From Coriolopsis trogii (taxonomy: Eukaryota > Basidiomycota > Agaricomycetes > Polyporales > Polyporaceae), in the NCBI GenBank assembly GCA_020543525.1, contig JAHYIO010000017.1, forward strand, positions 1 to 19,656: a DNA stretch of 19,656 bases, in the 5' to 3' direction. Position 1 is the first letter of the stretch. The number at the start of each line of letters is the position of its first letter. Below are positions 8,946 to 18,684 of this stretch, piece after piece. The notes under the pieces are model-generated. The model had not been told where the DNA came from. It saw only the letters and a list, made by a program, of their open reading frames with translations, and searched no databases. The translations under genes were made by a program, and so were the position numbers.

Positions 8946-11900
8946 TCAGCACATTGCACGAATGGAGAAGAACAGGTGCAAAACGCGCACATTGCATATG
9001 CCTTGCATAGTGACCAAGAGACCTGTGATGGAGGAAAGGTACTTATTGTTGTTGTAGGTGAGCGTTGTGTCGCCACGAGATTCCGCCTTCAGATTCTCGG
9101 AGAGATTCCTGAACATAACTGAGAGTCCGATTAATACGGAGATCACTCTCGTCGTGCAAATCATTAGTGTAGGAGCGCATACTTACCGTCAAGCATGTCG
9201 AGCCGTTTACCTTCCGAAAAGTCGTTCTTATTCAAATGGAAATCACCGTCATGACCAGGAGGGCCGATAGGCAAGCCGCGTAGTAGAGGATGGTGTAGCT
9301 TGTCAATGGAGAAGAGCAGCGACGCATACTCGTGCTCGATCGTGACACTTGGAGTTGCCATAGATTCGAGCAATACGTCAATGAAGCGATCCATGAGACC
9401 ATCCGCCTTCACAGTGTAAGAGGCCGTCAGATGCAAAGACGTTTGTGAGGGTAGATGAACGTACTTTGTCTGTGTAAGTCTGTGGATCGAGTTGAAGAAC
9501 CTTGTACATGAAGCGAAGACCAACGCGTCGCCGCCAATCCAGTTCGATGATCTGTTCCCATGATTGTGGACCGTAAGCAAGGAAGTGCTCCCATTTCTGA
9601 AGTTAAGCATGTTAGTCCTATAGACAGATGACCGGATCCTCCAGGGCACACCTGACGACCGTTCTGTACCACAACGCTGGCACAGCCGACCCAGCAATCA
9701 ACCCATTTATCTGCAATTCTGAAAGGCGGTTCTCCAGCCTGCCGGTAAACATCTTGGCTGAAGTGCTTGCAGACAAGCCGGTAAATAGCCGGCGAGATGT
9801 GCTGTAGGATGACCTATAGCGGTACGTGTTGGTCAGGAAACCACATCCCTATCGCACCAATCAACTCACATCGCAAACGATCTTATCTTTCTCCTTGTTC
9901 TCCTTCATCTCCTGCTGCTCAGGTGACATATTGTCGATGCCAAGAGCCTCCATAAACTCCACATCGTTCACGTCGAATTCAAACGGTCCATAGTATTCTT
10001 GGCTTTCCTCCGAGTCTTCCACAGGTACAGATGGCTGTGGCCGCCGAGGAGGGGGAATGACGCGGCTGCGGGTGTCGAGGAAGGCCTGCACCAAGCGACG
10101 TATCTCATCCCCCGTGGACGAGGTAGTGGACAGCCTGGTCTCCGTTGAGAACACTCGTGTCACCCAGGCTGAAAGTATCGCAAAGTCAGCAACGATGCTT
10201 CAACCCGCGAGTGTATGGACCCACCTCCTTGCAGGAGAGCCGGATCAGGATACCTGGGCTGAGGTCGTTCGTGATCCATTGACGACGTCTCCAGGATCAT
10301 GCGAACACAACCCAAGAGCAGCTGTACGGACGTCGCGGCACTGTCCGTGACCCTAGGCTCGAGCGCAGGTGTCTTGGCAGCGTCGGAGCGCTTGAACTCG
10401 TCAATGAGCGTGTTCGTCATGTCCTCCATCCATGCCAGTACCTCAGTTAGCGGGAGTCGGAGGTGCTGTAGAAGGATGGCTAGATGCATTGCACCCCGAA
10501 TGCACGCACGCCGTGTTTCGATATCAGCTTCCTGGAAGTTGACGTATCGACGGGCAGTCCCGAGACGATGCGCGAGGTTCCTCTCCGTCGGCTCCAGGTA
10601 GATTGTGACTGCGATGACGCTGAATCTATTGTAAAGCATCGACAACTCGTGGGTCGTGGGTGGCTTCTCTTTCGTGAAAGGTACCGAACCGACTGGAACA
10701 GCAAGGGACAATATCTTCTTGAGCATAGGAGGGATAGCAGTGGATTGCGCGAACTTAGGGTCGTTCTTGCGAACATCTTCTGCGGCGCGAACAACAAGTT
10801 TGAGAAAGAGAGTGAATGCCGTGTCACTGCTCTTTTTCTCCTGCAAGAGGGCAAGGTTGTTGTGACGGAGGAAGCTGGGAAAGTCGCTCTGTTCGTCCGC
10901 CAGGCTGGCAAACCGTCTGCTCTTGAACACGTCGATGAGCCGATTGAAGACTAGGGGGGCGTCGCCCAAGTCCAGCCTCCAGTGCCACTTGAGGCTCAAC
11001 CAAAGGCAGCGGCACACGAGGACGCGCACATACTCGTCGCGCTTACGGACGATACGCCTAGACAATCCTTCATCCGCCTTCGTATCGTAAGATAGTGGAG
11101 CGCGCTCGAGGATGGACGTGATGGTGAACCACGAAGGAGGGAGGCGAGGCGTCATCGACGAGTTGCCGTGGATCGAGAACTGAGACAGCGCACACAGAGT
11201 GAACACGCTCTTCCATATAGCTTCCCGCGTCTTCAGGTCCGTTCGTTGCTCCTGAAGTCCCTTCGTCTGGAGGAGCTGCAAGTACAAAGACCAAAATGAG
11301 GTACCTGGTGGCAGGAGCGAGTCTTGGAACGTTGGGTCACTCGTGATGTTGAGTACGCATACCCATAGTTCCGAGATCTGCTGAGGAAACGACGATGTCG
11401 TCAGACCATCTTTACTGAGGTCCAGAGCTATAGCCGTGCGCCCGAAGGTGAAGTCCCAAAGCCTAGTCATCAGTGCTTGAGTGACGGTGACGAGCAGGTT
11501 CCTGTCGGGCTCCTCCGACCTTCGTCTATAATCCACGGTCAGTCGCGATGAGATCTCCAGGAGCGACCATAGCACTTGAAGAACGAGAGGATTCGGTGTA
11601 TCGTCATCTTGCCAGATTTCAGCCGGTTCGTCCATGAGACTGGCCATCCGTCGTACGAAGGACTCGATGTCCGAAGCGAGCCCGGTGCGCTCCCCGTCTG
11701 TGACATTCGCGAGCAGCCATGATACGTGCTGCGAGACTGCATGCAAGAACATCTGCCACTTTTGACAGGTATCTGCATCTGCTGGCCCGGGTCCGCCAAG
11801 AATAAGGTTACGCAATCGATCTGAGACGCTCTCCAGGATGGCCGTGAAGTCGGCGACAGACATGGCGGAGTGCAGGTAGCAGTCGAACATCGAGCATGAT

Positions 11901-14900
11901 GGCGGCAAGGGGATATCATGGGTACCAGGAAGGAGATTGACCAACTCGTGCAGCCAACCATGCCCGAGATATGAGTTGTTGGGGAATGCGATACCAGCAG
12001 GCAAGGGGTGAATGTCCAAGTCCACCGTGACGCGGCGAAGCTGGTCGAGCTCGCGATGTTGCTGCGACAGTCTCAGGGACACGACTCTCTCCTGCACCAC
12101 GAAGCCATCGTCATCATAATCTTGGGGAGCCCAGTAGTCTTCAAGCGTCGTCCCCTGCAAGTTTCTGGAGTTGTGACGGCGTGGCCCTGACGTGGAGGCT
12201 GGAGGACGCGATCGCGAAACGTCGCGCAAAGGTGGACCACGAGGAGCTGCGACTTCCTGGTCTATCGTGACGTGACCCGCATTCACCCCGGCGCCAACGA
12301 GGCGCGATGCACCAGAGCCAAAGGTATACACGCCTGCCATCTTCCCTTTGAGTTTGGCGGCTTTCTGCTTGGCCTTCGCCGATTCCTCGCCAGTGAAGTG
12401 GACTTCATTCGGAGGTATTGGGACCGGTTCTAGGAAGTACGTCAGTGAGCATGAAGAATATCACTAGACGCCGGTCAGACATACCGATGTTCTGCAGGTC
12501 ATCATCAGCATCCACGGATGGGAGACGATGGAATGGTAGTAGCATCTGGCGTCCTGGGCCATACCGCTTTGCACCAGATGTCGTGATGCGCAGACCAGAG
12601 CCCTCGCCTCTCTTGCCACCATGCTGTCCATTCCCGCTACCGCTCGCATGCGCTCCATGGTCGTGACCTCCCGATCGCCCCTTAGTTGTATTGTGGCTCC
12701 GATGTTCCTGTTCACTATGATGGCGCGCAACACCGTTGCCGCGTTCTGTCTGACCACCGCCATGACCGCGCTCTCTCCCTGCGCCGCCCCGACGCGCACC
12801 CCCGCGTCTTCGCTTACGCTTGACGCGAGGCCTGTTGTAGTCTGTTCGCGCCAACATACGGTCGATAGAGTTGTCCACTTCAGCCTCTCCGTCATACCGG
12901 AGGCCCCGGATCTTCGGCACCCGAGCGGGTGAGTACCCGCGTCCACTCGTAAATCCGTCATCGTCGCTGCTGGACGAGGAGGGGCGCCCTTCGTCAGCCG
13001 CCATATCTAGTGCGTCCGCCGCGCGCGCATGGGGCTTCGGCCTCGGCTGGTGTCTGATAGGCTCGATGATGCTCTCGTCTGACGAGGCCAAACCGGTCTC
13101 CTCCGAGGACTCCTGCGCGTGCGCGGGCACATCGAGACCTTTGGCTCCGCCTAGTCCAGGGGACATCGGAATTTCCACGTCGGAAGACTCGGAGTCTCCT
13201 CTGATCTCTATGCTGCGACTCGATATCGTCTTCCGTATGCGCTTGCGCGACTCTCCAGGACGGAGCGGTCGGCCCGCGTCATCAGTCCCGCTGTCTCCGG
13301 CGCTACTAGAATCGTGCTCGTGGTCGCGTTCTGCGGAAGCACGTTTCTTCTTCTCCGTTTGCTTCTCGAGTCTTTTGATCATGACGGCGGGCATCATGCG
13401 CTTCAAAGCTTGCAAGCGCCGCCGGTCGACCGAGTCCATGGAGTCCGAGCTCGAGCCTGAGCCTGATCCGGAGCGGGAGCGGGAGCGGGCACGAACTGAG
13501 GATGGTAAGGGAGGTCTGGTGGCGCCCTCAGAGCCCGACGTGAGGTCAATGATTTCATTGGGCTCAGATGAGGTGGGGGGAGGGTCGTGCGCTTCGGAGC
13601 TGTCCACTGACATAGCGTCATGTTGTGTAGGTAACAATTTGAGAGGGCTTTGGCCCCGGGCAAACTCGTCCTCGTACATGGGGAAGTTGTCATCCCAGTC
13701 GTCCATCGCATCATATGCGTTACCGGGAGAGTTGTGCGCAGAAGGTGGAGAACCGGGGCCACTATGTGCAGGAGAGATGAAGGCGACGCTACGGCGACGA
13801 CGCCAGGTGGGAGCTGGCTCTTCCTCGTCTCCTGAGCCATTGTTTACGGGGGGCTGCGCAGCAACGGGCTGGTCGACCAATTTCCGAGGACGCGGTTGAG
13901 GGCGCGATCGTGATGGTCCAGGTTCGTGCGCAGGAGATGGAGATATCTGTGTGCATCCATCCACTACCATTAGTACTGCAACAGTATCGCGTTTGTGAAG
14001 GGGCACTTACCGGGTGCGATGTGTCTGACGGCCGGAAATCCTGTTTCTTCATAGGGAACGCCTTGAGCTTCTTCTTGCGTCGTTCCTTTTCGATCTTCTT
14101 CTCTTTACGCTTCGCCTGCCTGAAGAGCTTGTCCGCCTCGTCGCCGCCGCTGCTAGATGACGACTGATTGAACACTTCCGGAAGCCAGGGGGTCGGCTGC
14201 CTAGGAGGTGGGTCATCCCCGTCTTCGCCACGCACAGAGTCCACCTCTTTCCCTTTACCTTTGCGTCTTCGTCGTACACCGTGTTCATCCTCGTCCAGCT
14301 CCTCGTCTCCTCCTTGATACTCGTCGTCGGCGTCCGACAAGCGCTCACGAGGAGCAGCACTTGTCGATCGTCGTCTTCTCTGCGGGCTGGTGAGCTTGAC
14401 GATGGCTTCAGGATTGGAAGCCATTGAACGGTTGTAGACGATTTTATCGTACGCGTATGGTTTGAGCTGCCGAAGGTTGCGCGTTCGGAGGGAGTAACGG
14501 GCAGCGTGCACTTGCTCCATGACTAGCTGTGAAGCTGGAGAGAGGCTTCGTGCTGAAGGTTGAAGTACAGGGGGCTGAGGAGACGAACGCATGGGCGAAC
14601 TCGGGCGACTCTGCGTGGCCTTGGGGGGAGATGATGCGGGGGTCAGAGGTGAGGATGCAGGAGAAGACATTGCCAATTGTTCGTTCAGGCGAGGAGGTGG
14701 GGGAGTGAATAGCAACAAGGGATCGGGCGAAGGTGAAGGCGAGCCTGTACTCGCCTGTCTTGCCCTCTGGCTCTCTTCCTCGCCAACACCACCCTGGCCA
14801 ACGCTTACATCCGATGGTTGATCAACATGCACGCCATTTGGACGAGGAGAAGGATTTCTCTGAGCATACGGTGATCGCATTGGGGAATCAACGATATAGG

Positions 14901-15332
14901 AAGTGGGGCTGCTCGAGGGTATGGCAATGTGGGATCCTGGTGATTGCAAACGCGCGATTGCATGGGAAGACGCAGCAGATTCAGGCGAGTTCGGACGAGG
15001 TATGTGAGGGGTTATGTCCCCACAGGGCAAGAGAGAATCGACCTTCTTTGCTTGAGTGTCGAGCGCAATGTCAGAGCGATGCATTAACACACCTTACGCC
15101 GCTTCCGTGGTGGACTCGCGTTGGATCGAGCATGGTTAGACGGAGACCGCTCCTGGGCGGGGTTGCCCATTCCTTCCGGTTTGTGCCTAGAGCTTGCGAG
15201 TCGCAATAACGCGCGTCTTCGCGACAAGTCGCGTGTATTGGCAAGCCAGTAGTCAGTGGACGTCGCCGCCGCTAACTCTTCCAATTCGTCCTGGTCAGAT
15301 GTCGGAACAGTTTGGTCTTCGTCGATGTCCAT
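8946..15332 (-). CDS. Mus7/MMS22-family DNA replication-repair protein, 9 exons, about 1,975 aa
   Basis: Exons on the minus strand: 15332-15093, 15045-14011, 13946-12485, 12429-10225, 10168-9870, 9813-9652, 9596-9465, 9406-9187 and 9118-8946 (5,928 nt, all phases consistent). In fungi Mus7/Mms22 acts in the nucleus with Rtt101-type cullin ubiquitin ligases to rescue stalled replication forks. The first half is disordered, rich in Ser, Pro and acidic residues, with basic clusters such as PPRKRRK. It holds a conserved-looking island near residues 264-287 (YSLRTRNLRQLKPYAYDK). The C-terminal half, from about residue 1000 to 1920, carries the helical Mus7 domain, with recognisable stretches in exon 4 (ELWVCVLNITSDPTF, CRCLWLSLKWHWRLDLGDAP) and exons 6-8 (FRIADKWVDCWVGCASVVV, FMYKVLQLDPQTYT). 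Uncertain points: intron 1 (47 nt) uses a weak acceptor (CAAAG, or AAGAAG three bases later), and the last 25 or so residues after KYLSSIT could belong to an unrecognised intron. Confidence 0.88.
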
Positions 15333-15462
15333 TATCAGACCGCTTAATCGCAGAGCGAAGAATACCCAGAACGTTGAAGGAAAAGGAGGGGTGAAAAAGC
15401 GTTTGTAGAGACTCGCCTTCCCCAGTCTGACTCTGTCTGTCCACGGCATGCTTCAATGGTGG

Positions 15463-15468
15463 CACGTG
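15463..15468. promoter_or_regulatory. CACGTG E-box in the MMS22/P450 divergent promoter
   Basis: CACGTG, extended to CACGTGAC, lies about 130 bp upstream of the MMS22 ATG. It fits the bHLH sites of the Cbf1/Pho4 type in fungi. A single hexamer can occur by chance. Confidence 0.25.
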
Positions 15469-15924
15469 ACCGCGTCCTCCAGACAGTTCCCGCGGTCCGA
15501 CATGTATGCATTTCCTGGAGTACCAGACTAGGTGTGCCTATGTTCCAACTTCCACTCCTTCTTGAGGATCTCGTCTAGACTGTATCACAGTGTGAATTTG
15601 TGACCACGATGTACGTGTTTGACTCTCAGGATGAAATGCGTTGTTGTGCCATGGGTCTTGGCCAGCTCTCCGAGTCACCAGCTGTATCTGAGTGAAGCAA
15701 TCGAAACCGGCAATGCTGAGGTGAGTCTCCACTGTGCCCGATAACCTGAGACACAAATGACAAGGAACGTCCTATTAGGAGTGACGCCGTTGAGAAAGCG
15801 GCGCTTTTTGCGTATACACTGTACCTCGTGAGGACAGTAGGTAGTAAGGTGGAGTCTAACCGGTTCTTCTTCGTCCGCACATTGACCCCAGCATCAGAAG
15901 TTCGTGTATCCAATGGGAACTTCT

Positions 15925-15945
15925 AGCGTAAACTCTGTTTACGCT
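15925..15945. promoter_or_regulatory. Perfect 21-bp palindrome upstream of the P450
   Basis: AGCGTAAAC at 15925-15933 and its exact reverse complement GTTTACGCT at 15937-15945 are separated by TCT. The element ends 69 bp before the P450 start codon. Each arm holds GTAAAC, resembling a forkhead core. The arrangement is that of a dimeric transcription-factor site; the binding factor is unknown. Confidence 0.4.
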
Positions 15946-16014
15946 GTAATAACTCCGGAATCGGGCTGAGCGTGCAAAAGGCGACCGACCACTGCCACTC
16001 TCCGAGCGTCGACT

Positions 16015-18090
16015 ATGAGTCTGTCTACCTACTGGTCAGCTGTAGTATTCCTGGCAGCACTTTTCTATGTGTACTTCGTAATACCCCTGCGTCGTCGCAA
16101 CAGACTTCCTTTGCCGCCAGGTCCTTCACCTCTTCCAATCCTGGGAAATTTCGTTGATTTCCCGAAGGGTGATCAACCATGGCTACAATACCGTGAACTT
16201 GGCAAACAGTATGGTAAGTCGCCGTCTAGCTTTGACTATGCCTTATTCCTCACGCACGGTTATTATCAGGGGGTGGAATGCTTTTCTTGCAAGCCATGGG
16301 TCGTTGCATGCTTGTCATCAACAATGCGAACATCGCCATCGATCTTCTCGAGAAACGCTCCGCGACTTACTCATCAAGGCCAGCGTCGAGCCTTATTGAT
16401 ATGTGAGCACTATGCAACGAGCCCTACTTCGTACACTAGAACATTCGTCGCAGAGTTGGGTGGGAGTGGAACTTCGCTTTCATGGCATATGGTCAACGGT
16501 GGCGTCGGCATAGGCGGATGTTCTGGCAGTACTTCAACCCAACGGCGGTCACCGTCTATCATCCCGCTCAAGAAGACGGTGCTCGAAGACTGTTGACGCG
16601 GTTACTCTCCGATCCTTGCAAACTCAATGAACACCTTCGCTAGTATGTTTGTTTGCTCTTGCTAGAGGTTCCGTGATACAACTTTCAACAGTTCTCTGGG
16701 GACGGCGAGTTGCAAAGCAACCCATGGACTCGACGTCGCTGAGCATGAGGATCCCAAATTGGCAATATTCGAGAAGGCGGTCGAGAGCAACGACCTCCTA
16801 ATACAGGCTTCGCCCATCCTCGAATATTTCCCGTTCCTGGCTCGAACTCCAACATGGCTTCCAGGCACGTCGTTCTTGCATCGGATTGCGGATAACTACA
16901 CGGCCGCACATTCGCTGCGGGATCTTCCATGGAACATGGCCAAAGAGTTGATGGTGTGTTTCCCTATTGCTAACTTGCGCCCCTCTTTGAATGGTTTGAC
17001 GTGGATTCAGGAGGCCGGTCACTCTCGCACATCGATGGCCAGTTCGATACTCGAAAAAGTTAAGAATCTTGATCCACAATCCCGGTCTGAGGAAGAACTA
17101 GTTGGCAAGAGTTCGTTGGCACTTGCATATGCAGGTCAGTCTCACAATTAGTTCATGTGCTGCGTGGTGCTCACTACACGGTCGATCACTAGCGGGGCTT
17201 GACACGGTAAGCAAGCGGGCATTGTCGCTTCTGACCAGCTGTGGCTTACGCATGACTGACATCGACAACAGCAACACGCGTCGATGCAGACATTCTTCGT
17301 CGCTTGCACGCTCTATCCCGAAGTTCAACGAAGAGCACAAGCAGAGCTGGACACTGTCGTCGGGCCGAACCGTTTGCCGACATTCGCCGACCGAGGTTCT
17401 CTGCACTATGTGAATGCACTCCTGAAGGAGATGATAAGGTGGCATGATAGCGTTCCGCTCGGGGTTCCACATCGAAGTACGGCAGATGACGTTTACAACG
17501 GATACTTTATTCCCTCAAACACGATCTGTGTGGTCAACGCCTGGTGCGTCTGAGCTCAGATTGTTGGGGATTTGACTGCTTCGTTGCTGTGTGCGTTGAG
17601 TACTAATGAGTCTGGCAGGTCTATCCTCCGCGATCCAGCCAACTATCCAGAGCCGGATAAATTCATGCCCGAACGCTTCCTGAAGGACGGCAAGCTGAAT
17701 AACGAGGTGCGAGACCCCGGACAATTGCATTCGGTTTCGGGCGACGGTCAGCTTTCCGCGCTTGAGTGACGCATGCAGGTAACTCATCGCCTCTTCTACC
17801 AACAGCAACTGTCCGGGGAGGCATTTCGCCGATTCCACTCTGTTTCTTTTCGTTGCATACGTTCTACACGTGTTTAACATTACCCCGCCGTTGGACAACA
17901 GTGGCAAGGAGATCGAAATCAAGCCTCGCGCGTCATCCTCGCTCGTCTCGTACGTATTTCCAGACATCCCTTGACCGCAAGCAACTCAATTCTGTCCAGG
18001 TTTTTGGAGGATTGGGAATGTATTATTAGGCCTCAATCTGCCCGTGCGGAGGCTCTGGTGGAACAGCTGTATACCGCAGACGATACATGA
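16015..18090 (+). CDS. Cytochrome P450 monooxygenase, 10 exons, one frameshift
   Basis: Exons: 16015-16213, 16270-16402, 16454-16642, 16692-16953, 17011-17134, 17193-17206, 17272-17543, 17619-17746, 17806-17949 and 18000-18090. The N-terminus has a membrane anchor (about residues 6-24) followed by the proline hinge LPLPPGPSPLPILGN, as in ER-bound class II P450s. The helix C motif is GQRWRRHRR. The I-helix motif is AGLDTQ, where AG[AS]DTT is usual. ExxR is EMIR (360-363) and PERF is at 415-418. The haem loop FGFGRRNCPGR, with Cys near 443, is created by splicing at 17747-17805. The C-terminus contains NITPPLDNSGKEIEIKPRA. The exons sum to 1,556 nt, one short of a multiple of three: between 17719 and 17724 (CCCGGACAATT) a base is missing, since the frame before it does not lead into FGFGRR. 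Read literally, exon 8 would end at a stop (17767-17769). It resembles fungal OrdA/CYP64-like enzymes; the substrate is unknown. Confidence 0.88.
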
Positions 18091-18684
18091 AGCTGCATTC
18101 ATTGAATATTGATATTTGTGTGTATATTTGGTCGCACGTCTCGCTTCCACGTGCACACTTAGTCACATAACTGGACGATGCAGGCCCTTATTTATCTCGC
18201 CGCGCATCCATGCTGCATCTTTTGACGTACAGGTACCCCCCTTCTGATACTCTGTAACATACACCGCAATTGTACCTCTAATGCATTGTCTTCCTGGAGT
18301 TGCACAACGGAGAGGTCAAGTTGCCTTTCGCGGCCGTTCCAGAATTGGCGGAATACATCGTCCCGACGATTCTGGCCTTGCGACGCTAGCGCATTGTCTC
18401 CGAGTCTCTCGGGCACAATCCACGTACACCGTCGAGCCAGCGAAGGATGTGTTTCATACCGACGACGCGGGGGCTACGGGGTAGGCTCGCCGAATTAAGC
18501 TATACGCACTCGTCCGGTTGTCGTCACTAACAAATGCACAGTGTATGCAAGCATACTGCATACACACGAAGCTACAGGATCTCTCGCCGACTTCTCTTCT
18601 GCTCTACACCATACGTCGCTCTGTGGCATCTATATACACCATGCGTCTCACAACTGTCGCGTACAACGTTTCATGATCATACAA
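18091..18684. other. Intergenic region between P450 and NAD+ synthetase
   Basis: This lies between two convergent genes. One plus frame at about 18288-18394 reads IVFLELHNGEVKLPF and continues for about 34 codons to a stop. It looks coding but I do not recognise it and no start or flanking exon is evident. A nested palindrome sits at 18541-18565 (arms GTGTATGCA and TGCATACAC). Nothing else was identified. Confidence 0.4.

Larger units (their letters stand above)
15333..16014. other. Divergent intergenic region MMS22 / P450
   Basis: 682 bp separate the two start codons and must hold both promoters. A CCAAT box is at 15910-15914 and a perfect palindrome at 15925-15945, both within 110 bp of the P450 ATG; an E-box lies on the MMS22 side. 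The minus frame 15626-15913 has no recognisable domain. Confidence 0.5.

Noticed and set aside
9164..9697. Single 177-codon minus-strand gene
   Set aside because: It is a composite of MMS22 exons 7 and 8 with intron read-through; the spliced model restores family sequence in all parts.
12871..13899. 342-codon open frame on the plus strand
   Set aside because: It lies antisense to MMS22 exon 3, is dominated by Ser, Arg and Pro, shows no domain, and is explained by the GC-rich, Ser/Asp-rich codons of the real gene.
17711..17770. Apparent loss of the P450 haem cysteine (exon 8 read straight to the stop)
   Set aside because: The CPGR motif is present at 17810 onward and is joined by a normal GT-AG intron (17747-17805); only a one-base frameshift remains.
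3349..18090. A secondary-metabolite or detoxification cluster formed by the MFS transporter, GST and P450
   Set aside because: There is no backbone enzyme and no pathway regulator, an MMS22 gene and a kinase fragment intervene, and the genes are oriented and spaced like ordinary fungal neighbours.
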